Shown: in pieces, positions 1 to 6,929 of the stretch
How positions within the stretch are numbered: the stretch's first letter is position 1
Layout: every line of letters starts with the position of its first letter
Source of the DNA: a virus
Length of the DNA stretch: 21,575 nucleotides
IMG/VR virus record: IMGVR_UViG_3300045999_009541
Location: 1 to 21,575 of that record
Reading direction: 5' to 3' (one strand)
The notes under the pieces: model-generated
What the model saw: only the letters and a program-made list of their open reading frames with translations
What the model was told of the DNA's origin: nothing
The model's database searches: none
Translations under genes and position numbers: made by a program

Positions 1-2
1 GA

Positions 3-1601
3 GAGAACCAAGCTTCTTATCTCATTAACGAATCTACTGATGCTACATCTTCAGGTTCTTTTGAGACAGTTGCGTTCCCAATCATCAGACGTGTTTTCCA
101 AAAATTGCTTGCAAATGAAATCGTATCAGTTCAGGCTATGAACATGCCAATTGGTCGTTTGTATTTCATTAACCCTAAAATTTCAAAAAGAGTTGGTGCT
201 GGAAGTGCTAGCGCACACACTGTATTTGATGGTGTTTATTCTAACGCTGCCACTACTGCTGCTGCTAACAAGACTCAATACCAAACTACATCTCTTTATG
301 ATTCTTTCTATAACACAGGAAGTTCTTTAGATGATGATGGTGGTCTCTTTGATAGAACTAAAGGTAGATTTACTAACAATACTACTTCACTATTAGTTAT
401 GGCAGGTACTCCTAATTCAGGTGCTACAGGTCTTTCTTCTAGAATTGTTGTAAGACTTACTGGATTTAGCCAAACAAGTGAAGGCAAACTAATTGGACCA
501 GCAGGTATTCCAATGGATACTGAATCTTTCTTAATGAGTTTAAAAATATCTTCTAGTGTTGGTTTAGTAGCAAAAATTGGTGATAGTTCTTATGATATTA
601 ATGCAGGTGCTTCAATTCCATTTAGAGTGCCGATGCAAGCTTATGGTAAAGAACTTGTTCAAAAGAATACTGATTACATTACACTTGAGCTTTTATTAGA
701 TGGTGCTAATTATAATGGTGTTTATGGTCTTAATCCTGGAACAGGTACTACCGCAGGTTACTCTGCTGCAACAGGTGCTGCTCTTGTAGTTCCATTTAGT
801 GCTAGCTACAGAACTTATAGTTCATTAGAAGAAGATGCTGAGATTCCTCAAGTAACTTTCACTTTCGACTTTATCGATGTGTCTGTTGAAAAGAGAATGT
901 TAGGTGCTACCTTCACTCCTGAACTTCAGCAAGACGTTAATGCCTTCCATTCAATTGATGTTGAGGCTGAATTAACTGCTCTTCTTTCTGAAGTTGTATC
1001 AGGTGAAATTGACCGTGAAATCCTTCGTGACCTTCGTAAATCTGCTTCACATGTTGAATTTTGGGATTACCAAGGATATGATAGAAGAGTTGCTACAGCA
1101 GGTCTTGCACTTACTCGCAAAGACTACAACCAAGATTTAATCACTAAGATTAATCAAATCTCTGCTAAAATCATGAAATTCACTCTTCGTGGTGGTGCAA
1201 ACTGGGTTGTATGTTCTCCTGAAATTGCTGCTGTTTTTAATGACCTTGAGTACTTCCATGCTTCTGATGCTTCTGCTGAAGAAACTAAGTTCTCTTTAGG
1301 TATTGAGAAAGTTGGTTCTGTAGCTAACAGATATACAGTATATGTTGATGCTTATTCACCATCAGGTGTTGTTCTTGTAGGTCACAAAGGAGATTCAATC
1401 TTCCATGCAGGTTACATCTACGCTCCATATGTACCGTTGATGCTTATGCCTAAAACCATTAACCCTGCTGATTTCAAGCCTGTAATGGGTATCATGACTC
1501 GCTATGCGAAGAAAGTGGTTAACAACAGGTTCTATGGTAAGGTATTGGTACAAGGTTTACCAACCGCTTCTCCTTCTGAATTCATGTTAGATACAATCTA
1601 A
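3..1601 (+). CDS. 23: T4 gp23-like major capsid protein (5' partial)
   Basis: Main shell protein of the phage head, assembling as hexamers in T4-type capsids. The frame is open from the first complete codon at position 3, so the true start lies upstream; the TTG at 105 is internal. About 532 residues are visible, against 521 for T4 gp23. Family landmarks seen are the segment R-R-V-F-Q-K-L-L-A-N-E-I-V-S-V-Q near the N-terminal side, the ISVEKR-like strand followed by a helix rich in acidic residues (DVEAELTALLSEV), and the C-terminal G-Y-I-Y-A-P-Y-V-P with F-K-P-V-M-G-I-M-T-R-Y-A. Arg is often CGT here, whereas the other genes use AGA almost exclusively; this suggests selection for very high expression. 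A strong hairpin terminator follows 21 bases after the stop. The family assignment is secure; N-terminal processing cannot be judged because that end is missing. Confidence 0.95.
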   Translation, partial: ENQASYLINESTDATSSGSFETVAFPIIRRVFQKLLANEIVSVQAMNMPIGRLYFINPKISKRVGAGSASAHTVFDGVYSNAATTAAANKTQYQTTSLYDSFYNTGSSLDDDGGLFDRTKGRFTNNTTSLLVMAGTPNSGATGLSSRIVVRLTGFSQTSEGKLIGPAGIPMDTESFLMSLKISSSVGLVAKIGDSSYDINAGASIPFRVPMQAYGKELVQKNTDYITLELLLDGANYNGVYGLNPGTGTTAGYSAATGAALVVPFSASYRTYSSLEEDAEIPQVTFTFDFIDVSVEKRMLGATFTPELQQDVNAFHSIDVEAELTALLSEVVSGEIDREILRDLRKSASHVEFWDYQGYDRRVATAGLALTRKDYNQDLITKINQISAKIMKFTLRGGANWVVCSPEIAAVFNDLEYFHASDASAEETKFSLGIEKVGSVANRYTVYVDAYSPSGVVLVGHKGDSIFHAGYIYAPYVPLMLMPKTINPADFKPVMGIMTRYAKKVVNNRFYGKVLVQGLPTASPSEFMLDTI

Positions 1602-1622
1602 TCTAATTTAGAATAAAAAATT

Positions 1623-1651
1623 AAGGGGTAGATTTTTCTACCCCTTTTTTT
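1623..1651 (+). terminator. Rho-independent terminator after the capsid gene
   Basis: A perfect 10-bp stem, AAGGGGTAGA pairing with TCTACCCCTT, has a TTTT loop and is followed by a run of T. It begins 21 bases after the capsid stop codon and stands out as a GC-rich island in an AT-rich background. It should separate the abundant capsid transcript from the peptidase gene that follows. Confidence 0.93.
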
Positions 1652-1655
1652 ATTT

Positions 1656-1670
1656 ACTATTTATAATAAA
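1656..1670 (+). promoter_or_regulatory. Late-promoter-like element, copy 1
   Basis: Exact ACTATTTATAATAAA, lying right after the capsid terminator and ending immediately before the ATG of the peptidase gene at 1671. The core TATAATAA resembles the T4 late -10 box (TATAAATA). With zero spacing the transcript would be leaderless if this is a -10 box, so a leader or translation role is the alternative. Confidence 0.6.
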
Positions 1671-2069
1671 ATGATTAAGGTTTCTTATTCTAAAAAAATA
1701 GATAATTTAAATCCTGCAAAATTTAAACATTTAACTATGTTTTTAAAATTTTGTAGAGATGAATTGAACATTACAAATGATATAAGAGTTTTTTTATTAA
1801 AAAAAGATAATAAATTAAATATCACCACAGGTGGTTATAACCCATCAGATAAATGTGTCTATACAATTGCTGAAGGCAGACAGATTGCCGATATACTCAG
1901 AACTTTAGCACATGAACTTGTACATCAAAAACAAGATTTACAAGGTAAAATAAAAGGTAATATACCTGATATTGGTGGTGTAATAGAAGATACAGCCAAT
2001 GCTATAGCAGGTAGACTTGTAAAGATGTATGTAAAAAAATACGATTCTAAAGAGATTTATTCTCTTTAG
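1671..2069 (+). CDS. Small HExxH zinc metallopeptidase-like protein
   Basis: A 132-residue protein with the zinc-peptidase motif H-E-L-V-H at residues 81-85, inside a helix (TLAHELVHQKQDLQG). E106 or D107 in the following helix (G-V-I-E-D-T-A-N-A) could be the third zinc ligand, which would give the gluzincin arrangement. No signal peptide or membrane segment is seen, so it should act in the cytoplasm or in the virion. It has its own upstream element (copy 1 of the repeated motif) and sits between the capsid gene and the inverted neck and tail block, so late expression is likely. The substrate is unknown. It is not a T4 gp21-type prohead protease, which is a serine enzyme. Its last 23 bases overlap the convergent gene on the other strand. 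The motif call is firm; catalytic activity is inferred. Confidence 0.75.
   Translation: MIKVSYSKKIDNLNPAKFKHLTMFLKFCRDELNITNDIRVFLLKKDNKLNITTGGYNPSDKCVYTIAEGRQIADILRTLAHELVHQKQDLQGKIKGNIPDIGGVIEDTANAIAGRLVKMYVKKYDSKEIYSL
2047..2069. repeat. Perfect hairpin filling a convergent gene overlap
   Basis: Inverted repeat with arms CTAAAGAGA and TCTCTTTAG separated by TTTAT. Its outer ends are the stop codons of the plus-strand peptidase gene (2067-2069) and the minus-strand membrane-protein gene (2047-2049). Because the palindrome is in register with both frames, the two proteins end in K-E-I-Y-S-L and K-E-N-K-S-L. There is no adjoining T-run in the plus direction; on the minus strand a T-run begins about six bases further on. 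It may be a bidirectional terminator or an mRNA 3'-end stabiliser. Confidence 0.75.
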
Positions 2070-2355
2070 TTATAAAGAAATAGCTAATTCCTTGTGATAT
2101 AAATAAAAAATACCAAGGTATACTATTTGCGATTGCAAAAGCTAAGAAAATTATAAAACATACCCAAACTGAAAAACAATTAATACATGTTCCGAGAGGT
2201 TTTGCTAATTTTTTAGAAATTGGTTCTACACGTTCTATTAAAAACATATAATACCAATCAAGCACATTTCCTTCATTAAAGGAAAAATCTAATAACTTGG
2301 TTAATTGTGCTGAACAAAAACCGATAAAAATTGAAAAAGCTAAATATTCCATCAT
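2047..2355 (-). CDS. Small membrane protein, function unknown
   Basis: A 102-residue hydrophobic protein. Likely membrane segments are at about residues 4-20 (LAFSIFIGFCSAQL), 60-80 (CFSVWVCFIIFLAFAIA) and 82-96. Between the first two is a polar stretch ending in the motif C-I-N-C-F-S-V-W-V. A C-x-x-C followed by an aromatic-rich membrane helix is seen in small uncharacterised membrane families such as DUF1360, but I cannot assign it. It is the last gene of the minus-strand block. Its start (two consecutive ATG codons, 2350-2355) overlaps the stop of the 23-residue micro-ORF, so translational coupling is likely. No function can be claimed. Confidence 0.7.
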   Translation of the reverse strand: MMEYLAFSIFIGFCSAQLTKLLDFSFNEGNVLDWYYMFLIERVEPISKKLAKPLGTCINCFSVWVCFIIFLAFAIANSIPWYFLFISQGISYFFITKENKSL

Positions 2356-2423
2356 CTTCTAGGTCTTCTAATTACTGTTGTTGGTTTTTTAGTTGAACCA
2401 CAACCACATCCTTTATTTTCCAT
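2352..2423 (-). CDS. 23-residue Cys/Gly micro-ORF
   Basis: A very short reading frame that exactly fills the gap between two genes. Its ATG at 2423 lies one base after the stop of the 164-residue gene, and its TGA (2352-2354) overlaps the ATG of the membrane-protein gene. The peptide begins M-E-N-K-G-C-G-C-G-S-T-K-K-P and ends in a basic tail, I-R-R-P-R-R. The C-G-C-G knot could bind metal or a thiol partner, and the tail could bind nucleic acid; both ideas are inference. The precise fit with stop/start overlaps on both sides argues that it is translated. I do not recognise the family. Confidence 0.6.
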   Translation of the reverse strand: MENKGCGCGSTKKPTTVIRRPRR

Positions 2424-2424
2424 A

Positions 2425-2919
2425 CTATATTAAATTTTTAAGATTTTCAGGTAATCTATAATCCTTAACATAAGTTGATGTTATCTCCTTAAAGAAAGGT
2501 TTATAATTATACATTTGATTATTGGTAGTTATATTTGTTATTGTATTTATTTCAAAAAATCTTTTTGTATTATTATCATCATATAAAATAAAATCACCCT
2601 TTTTAGGGTCAACATTTGATGCTTCTATATCATCTAAATATATACCAAATTTAACAGTTTCAATATTCTCATTAACAAGCATTGTATTTCCTATTTTGCT
2701 TATTTCTGATTTACTTAAAGAAATAAATGCACTTAGTTTAATAGGTTCTGCAAATTCTTTTTCTGATGGCATACTTTCGCCATAGATATCTTTTTTAGAT
2801 GCTGTAATATTAATCGGAAATAAATATATAAAAAGACCCATATCCTCATTGATATAATCTTTTGACATTCTTAAGTCAACTTCGTAGTCTTTTTGATTAT
2901 AATATATTGTTCTACTCAT
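2425..2919 (-). CDS. Possible neck protein, gp14-like
   Basis: A 164-residue soluble protein without membrane segments. Its C-terminal part, G-D-F-I-L-Y, then R-F-F-E-I-N-T-I, then Y-N-Y-K-P-F-F-K-E-I-T-S-T-Y, follows the pattern of T4-type gp14 neck proteins (a G-D-L-I-Y-F strand, an F-E-I-K-F-V strand, and a Y-K-L-x-C-E-L-F strand). T4 gp14 is longer at 256 residues. The start codon directly abuts the stop of the gp13-like gene upstream, and genes 13 and 14 are also adjacent in T4. The assignment rests on a weak pattern plus gene order; another head-to-tail connector or a virion protein of another kind is possible. Confidence 0.5.
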   Translation of the reverse strand: MSRTIYYNQKDYEVDLRMSKDYINEDMGLFIYLFPINITASKKDIYGESMPSEKEFAEPIKLSAFISLSKSEISKIGNTMLVNENIETVKFGIYLDDIEASNVDPKKGDFILYDDNNTKRFFEINTITNITTNNQMYNYKPFFKEITSTYVKDYRLPENLKNLI

Positions 2920-4044
2920 TTATTTCCAAATTATTTGAGTTTGCGCTGGAGCGTATGATAATACTTTATTTAAACTTTCACCAATTGATGCCTTTTTCTC
3001 CATAATTTTTTGATAAGTAAATTCAGCTAAATCCTCTTGTAGTTCTTTAAATATAGCATCTTTTTCTTTATCATAATCTTCGGCAAAATATTTATAATCA
3101 ATTTCAATTACTTCGTCTCTTTGTGGTAATTTTACTTTACCTGAAGTTTTTGCCCAAATAGTTGCAAGAAATTTCTTTACATATGCTGATGCCAATCTTC
3201 TTACTTTATTTTTAGAAGGTGCATTTAAATTATCCCATTTTTTAACTCTAATAGGTACATCAGATGGTAGTTTAACAATATCTTCATTTTCTTCTAAACA
3301 TTTATCTCTTTGATTATTATCAAGGGTATCATAATAAAAATACCAAACTTTAGCACCAGTTTCTGTTTTACCAAATTTACCAACAATTTCTTCTCTAGTA
3401 CCAGGTATTGGGTATAAAAAAAGTTTTTTTGTTTTATTTGGTCCGGGTGCTATTCGATATGTTAATTCACTTTGAATAATCTTTTTCTTTTGTAATCTAT
3501 CCATGGTGGATAGAATTAATGAAAATGATGGTAACATAGCTTGTGCAGGTACATTAGCATAATACCATCCTGTTGGTGCGCCAAACCATCCACCACCCAT
3601 ACCAATTGGGTCAAGAATATTTGTTGCAATTTGTGGTGGTGTATACCAAAGAACTTCATTAATTTCTCTTCCTGATGGAATAGTATAAATTTGTGTGTCA
3701 GCAGAAATAGTTACATAATCACTTTTAAGTTCCCATTCGCCCAATGTAGAAATACCTGTTTGTTTACCATACGCAATAGCAAATGATTTTTCAAAATCAA
3801 GTGTTTTAGTTGTAAACGCTTCAACAAAATTAGCTGAACTAATACTAAGACCTTCTAGTGATGACCATTGTTGTTCAATTAACCAATTATCTAAATAAGA
3901 TATATAATCTTCTATAGCCATTTCGACATTAGTTTCAATTACATCATCAGTTACCCAATCACCATAATCACGGACAGGTTCACCTATTGAAACTCTAATT
4001 TGTCTGTAAAGTTTTTGTTGTTCTTCTGAATTTTTAAAAATCAT
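2920..4044 (-). CDS. Probable neck protein, gp13-like
   Basis: A 374-residue protein, against 309 for T4 gp13, which with gp14 forms the neck that closes the filled head. The architecture matches: an N-terminal helix with R-V-S-I-G-E-P-V, an acidic 'I-E-T-N-V-E-M-A-I-E-D-Y' helix, a strand reading I-Y-T-I-P-S-G, then a C-terminal W-x(13)-R-R-L-A-S-A-Y-V-K-K-F-L-A-T-I-W helix. A K-L-P segment and a final long acidic helix that begins after Y-F-A-E-D-Y follow. This order resembles the C-terminal half of gp13 proteins in T4-like cyanophages. It is preceded by an exact copy of the repeated promoter-like element with a 9-base spacer, so it probably starts its own transcript inside the minus block. 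The assignment is by pattern only. Confidence 0.65.
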   Translation of the reverse strand: MIFKNSEEQQKLYRQIRVSIGEPVRDYGDWVTDDVIETNVEMAIEDYISYLDNWLIEQQWSSLEGLSISSANFVEAFTTKTLDFEKSFAIAYGKQTGISTLGEWELKSDYVTISADTQIYTIPSGREINEVLWYTPPQIATNILDPIGMGGGWFGAPTGWYYANVPAQAMLPSFSLILSTMDRLQKKKIIQSELTYRIAPGPNKTKKLFLYPIPGTREEIVGKFGKTETGAKVWYFYYDTLDNNQRDKCLEENEDIVKLPSDVPIRVKKWDNLNAPSKNKVRRLASAYVKKFLATIWAKTSGKVKLPQRDEVIEIDYKYFAEDYDKEKDAIFKELQEDLAEFTYQKIMEKKASIGESLNKVLSYAPAQTQIIWK

Positions 4045-4050
4045 TATGAC

Positions 4051-4518
4051 TTATTTATTATAAATAGTCATGATATCATCTATATTTTTTAATTCATTAA
4101 CTTCTTCAATCTTTTCAATTATTTCGTTTTTAGGTTTTTTAGGTGATTGAATGCCACGAAGTGAATTAATTTTTTTGTTTATATTCTCTTCAAGTTGTTG
4201 TTTTTCTTGTTCAAGTTTTTGATTTAGTTCGTACAACATTTTTTCTCTCTCTAAAAAGGTATTCTTTATTTGAACAAGTATATTAAACAAGTCATCAGTA
4301 TTGTCTACTGATTTTAAAATAAATTGATATATATTATATATTCTACCATCATTCTCAAATGTCTTTTTAGGATTTTCTAAGATGTAAACTTCGTTTTCAT
4401 CAAAAAATGGTGTCATATCCCAATCGGATGGGAATGACATGTAAATATCAACAAAATCGTCAAAATTAATTTGAACAATATAGTCTTTCAGTTCTTCAAT
4501 TATTTTTTTAAACTTCAT
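4051..4518 (-). CDS. Coiled-coil protein, function unknown
   Basis: A 155-residue acidic protein. Residues about 1-85 are a compact globular part with many aromatic residues (I-Y-M-S-F-P-S-D-W-D-M-T-P-F-F). About 88-120 form a charged helix (LEREKMLYELNQKLEQEKQQ) typical of a coiled coil, followed by a Pro-Lys linker (S-P-K-K-P-K) and a short acidic helix. The ATG overlaps the stop of the upstream 68-residue gene (ATGA), indicating translational coupling. The position inside the neck/tail block suggests a virion or assembly role, perhaps a chaperone or scaffold; that is inference only. Confidence 0.65.
   Translation of the reverse strand: MKFKKIIEELKDYIVQINFDDFVDIYMSFPSDWDMTPFFDENEVYILENPKKTFENDGRIYNIYQFILKSVDNTDDLFNILVQIKNTFLEREKMLYELNQKLEQEKQQLEENINKKINSLRGIQSPKKPKNEIIEKIEEVNELKNIDDIMTIYNK
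4054..4068 (-). promoter_or_regulatory. Late-promoter-like element, copy 2
   Basis: Exact ACTATTTATAATAAA on the minus strand, nine bases before the ATG of the gp13-like gene. It lies wholly inside the end of the upstream gene, where it encodes the last five residues, T-I-Y-N-K, just before that gene's stop. A TCATA follows, as in copies 4 and 5. Confidence 0.65.
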
Positions 4519-4721
4519 AGTAAAATATAAGTAAATATATATGTTATTGCTAAATAAAAATATTGTTTTTCTCTTTTAGAGAGAGATTCTGATAATTTTT
4601 CTTGTTTTCTCATACATCTTAAAAATACATAAGAAATGTATACAATAAAAATTATAGACCCCAAAAATAAAAATAATGGGAGGAATTTTGAAAAAAAGTA
4701 TAATATTAATTCTGTTATCAT
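4515..4721 (-). CDS. Small two-segment membrane protein
   Basis: A 68-residue protein with a strongly hydrophobic N-terminal helix (residues about 3-34, including F-L-P-L-F-L-F-L-G-S-I-I-F-I-V), a charged middle (R-C-M-R-K-Q-E-K-L-S-E-S-L-S-K-R-E-K) and a second hydrophobic segment at the C-terminus. The start overlaps the upstream stop (ATGA at 4718-4721), and its own stop overlaps the next start in the same way, which supports a real gene. A two-pass protein with a short basic loop in a late block could be holin-like, but no endolysin is visible nearby, so I leave it unassigned. Confidence 0.6.
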   Translation of the reverse strand: MITELILYFFSKFLPLFLFLGSIIFIVYISYVFLRCMRKQEKLSESLSKREKQYFYLAITYIFTYILL

Positions 4722-5497
4722 ATAAATTTACCCTTACTTGTAATAATTTTTTCCGTTTTTACGATTGGTCTAATTTTGCTAGTGATATTAGTATTTGCTT
4801 CTTCTATTTCTTTTAATGGCTCAACCACTTCAGTTATTTTATAAACATTAGGATTTAAAGATAAGACATCTCCACCAATAATTTGATAAGTTAAGTTAGT
4901 TTTATCAAGGAGAATTTTTAAATAATTCTTAGAATTATCTAATTGTTTATTTGGGTCGTCTTTGCATCGAAAATATCTCAGTTTTCCATTTACTGAATTA
5001 AAAAACTGAATTTTCATATAACATGTATCACTACTATATGTAAAATACGTTGGAATATAAATATTTACAAATTCTTTAGCTATTTTTTTTGTTTCAAAGA
5101 GTATATCAGTTTCTCTTTTCTTAATAATTTTTGTTCCTTTTATAAAATTTTTTGATAATAAAACTTGATTATTATCTGAATAGCTATCATATATATCAAA
5201 TAAATAAAAAGATTCTTCAATATATAATGTATTTGATGTTATAAAATAATCACTAAATCCTGCACCGTTGTAAGTTGTTAAACCACTAAAATAGGGTCGT
5301 ATAATAAAATTAGAAGCAGGTTTAAAAGATAACATTTCAACATCTTTATCCGCTTGCAAAGATTCATACAAAACTCTATCAATTTCAGAATCAATATATT
5401 TTTTTATTGATTCACTTTTGGGTGTAAAATCGTGTGTATGTTCTAAATTAACATCGACTTCATAACCATAATCAATATCTTTTAATATTCTTATCAT
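4718..5497 (-). CDS. Unrecognised probable virion protein
   Basis: A 259-residue soluble protein, rich in beta-type sequence and aromatic residues (S-F-Y-L-F-D-I-Y-D-S-Y-S, Y-I-P-T-Y-F-T-Y-S). I place the start at the ATG at 5497, one base after the upstream stop, giving the junction TAATATG that also occurs before the OB-fold hub gene. A GTG at 5506 would add three residues (M-N-N) and overlap the upstream gene, and is less likely. The C-terminal 40 residues are basic and Ile/Thr-rich. Context among neck and tail genes suggests a structural or tail-completion role. It does not resemble T4 gp15 as I recall it. The family is unknown to me. Confidence 0.65.
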   Translation of the reverse strand: MIRILKDIDYGYEVDVNLEHTHDFTPKSESIKKYIDSEIDRVLYESLQADKDVEMLSFKPASNFIIRPYFSGLTTYNGAGFSDYFITSNTLYIEESFYLFDIYDSYSDNNQVLLSKNFIKGTKIIKKRETDILFETKKIAKEFVNIYIPTYFTYSSDTCYMKIQFFNSVNGKLRYFRCKDDPNKQLDNSKNYLKILLDKTNLTYQIIGGDVLSLNPNVYKITEVVEPLKEIEEANTNITSKIRPIVKTEKIITSKGKFI

Positions 5498-5498
5498 A

Positions 5499-6929
5499 TT
5501 ATTCACAAAGACCTGGTTTTACTTCAGGTGTTATTTTTATATTAGACTTTTTAAAGTTATATCTATCATTGGCAAAATTTAATGTAAAATCATTAAATAA
5601 AATACCAGTGTTTCTATCACTTAAATCAGGTTTAAGCATAAATACAATATCATTGTAAAAATAATGTACATTATTTATAAATGGATTATCATAATTTTCT
5701 GGGTCACCATATTCCATTAAATCTCTCCAAATTGCTGTATTACCACTAATAACAGCATTATCAGGTAGTAATGGTTTTATTGTTAAATCAGTAAAAACAT
5801 CTTCTGCAACTGTTTCATATCTTTTTAACTCAATTGGGTAAAATGGATTAAATTTAAATCTAAAAGAAATTTCTACTGTTTGTGCTTGTGTTGTAATATC
5901 TTTTGTATATGCTGAATAATTAGCATCAACATAATCATTAAAATCAGATGCAAATCCTTGAAAAGTGTCTGTAAGTTTTATTCCTATAATATATTCTTTT
6001 TTAAGTCTCTCATTAAATAAATAATTTTCTTTATCAAATTCAATAAAATTACCTTCTAGTGTTGATTTTGTAACATCGAGTGGTGCTGAATTTGAATTAT
6101 CATGATTACCGATTTGAAGATAATTTCTAATAAATCTAATATTTAGATTTATGTTTTGTAGTGTAAGTTTTAAATTATATAATTTTAAAAAAGATTTTGA
6201 CTTATCTAAAAAATAATTTTTAAAATCAACTAAATCATATTTTGTGAATTTAATAATTTCCAATATTATGTTATCAGTTAAATCATCCTCTGAATAACCA
6301 AATTCTGTTAATGGGTTAAGATAGTCAACATACTCATCAAACTGATAAAGATTTTCATATAAAACTAAATTATTTTTTGGTATAAAACCCAAATAAACTT
6401 TATTATCATAAACATTGTCATTATCTATTTTAAAAATATCTTTTGGATTAATATTAATAGTGTTAAACATAAAACTATAATTTTTTTCATTAAAAATATT
6501 TTTTGAAAATCCATAATAATTAATTTTATAGTTAACGTCATTTGTTATTGCTGTTAATTTTTCAGAATAATGATGTGTTGTATTACTAAAATATGTTTGT
6601 TGTGGTATTTGTCTGTATAATCTTAAATCAAAATAATCTTCAAGATTAAAAACATTAGATGTGCTATCATCATTAAAAAGGTCATTCAATGTTTTAGTTG
6701 TTGTATTTTTATTTCTCAAAAATGATAAATAGTTTATTACACCATATATTCTATATTTTGTCGATTCATTTCTTTCTTTAGTAAATAATTCAGATAAAGA
6801 TATTATTCTAGTATTATTAAACTCGTTTAAATCATTAACATTAGTTTTTAAACTTATGTTTAAACCTAAATCTTCTTCTTGAGCTAGAAGATATCTTTTA
6901 TCGGGTTTTATATGTTCAATAAATTCCAT
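5499..6929 (-). CDS. Unrecognised large probable virion protein
   Basis: A 476-residue protein rich in Asn, Asp, Phe and Tyr with no membrane segments. The N-terminal third contains Y-G-V-I-N-Y-L-S-F-L-R-N. The C-terminal third contains beta-rich segments (T-V-E-I-S-F-R-F-K-F-N-P-F-Y-P-I-E-L) and a conserved-looking W-R-D-L-M-E-Y-G-D-P-E-N-Y followed by Y-F-Y-N-D-I-V-F-M-L-K. Its ATG shares one base with the stop of the 172-residue gene (TAATG), so the two are probably translated together. Both proteins also carry a short shared string, N-H-D-(N)-S-N-S-A. The likely role is a tail, baseplate or fibre component, inferred from composition and position. Confidence 0.65.
   Translation of the reverse strand: MEFIEHIKPDKRYLLAQEEDLGLNISLKTNVNDLNEFNNTRIISLSELFTKERNESTKYRIYGVINYLSFLRNKNTTTKTLNDLFNDDSTSNVFNLEDYFDLRLYRQIPQQTYFSNTTHHYSEKLTAITNDVNYKINYYGFSKNIFNEKNYSFMFNTININPKDIFKIDNDNVYDNKVYLGFIPKNNLVLYENLYQFDEYVDYLNPLTEFGYSEDDLTDNIILEIIKFTKYDLVDFKNYFLDKSKSFLKLYNLKLTLQNINLNIRFIRNYLQIGNHDNSNSAPLDVTKSTLEGNFIEFDKENYLFNERLKKEYIIGIKLTDTFQGFASDFNDYVDANYSAYTKDITTQAQTVEISFRFKFNPFYPIELKRYETVAEDVFTDLTIKPLLPDNAVISGNTAIWRDLMEYGDPENYDNPFINNVHYFYNDIVFMLKPDLSDRNTGILFNDFTLNFANDRYNFKKSNIKITPEVKPGLCE

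Noticed and set aside
105-107. TTG as the start of the capsid gene
   Set aside because: The frame is open upstream to position 3 and already encodes recognisable gp23 sequence (R-R-V-F), so this codon is internal.
2522-2785. An 87-codon plus-strand frame opposite the gp14-like gene
   Set aside because: Antisense shadow; the minus frame has tightly abutting neighbours on both sides and a plausible neck-protein pattern.
5498-5506. GTG at 5506 as the start of the 259-residue virion protein
   Set aside because: The ATG at 5497, one base after the upstream stop, matches the TAATATG junction found at 14321-14327. The GTG would lie within the previous gene's last codons.
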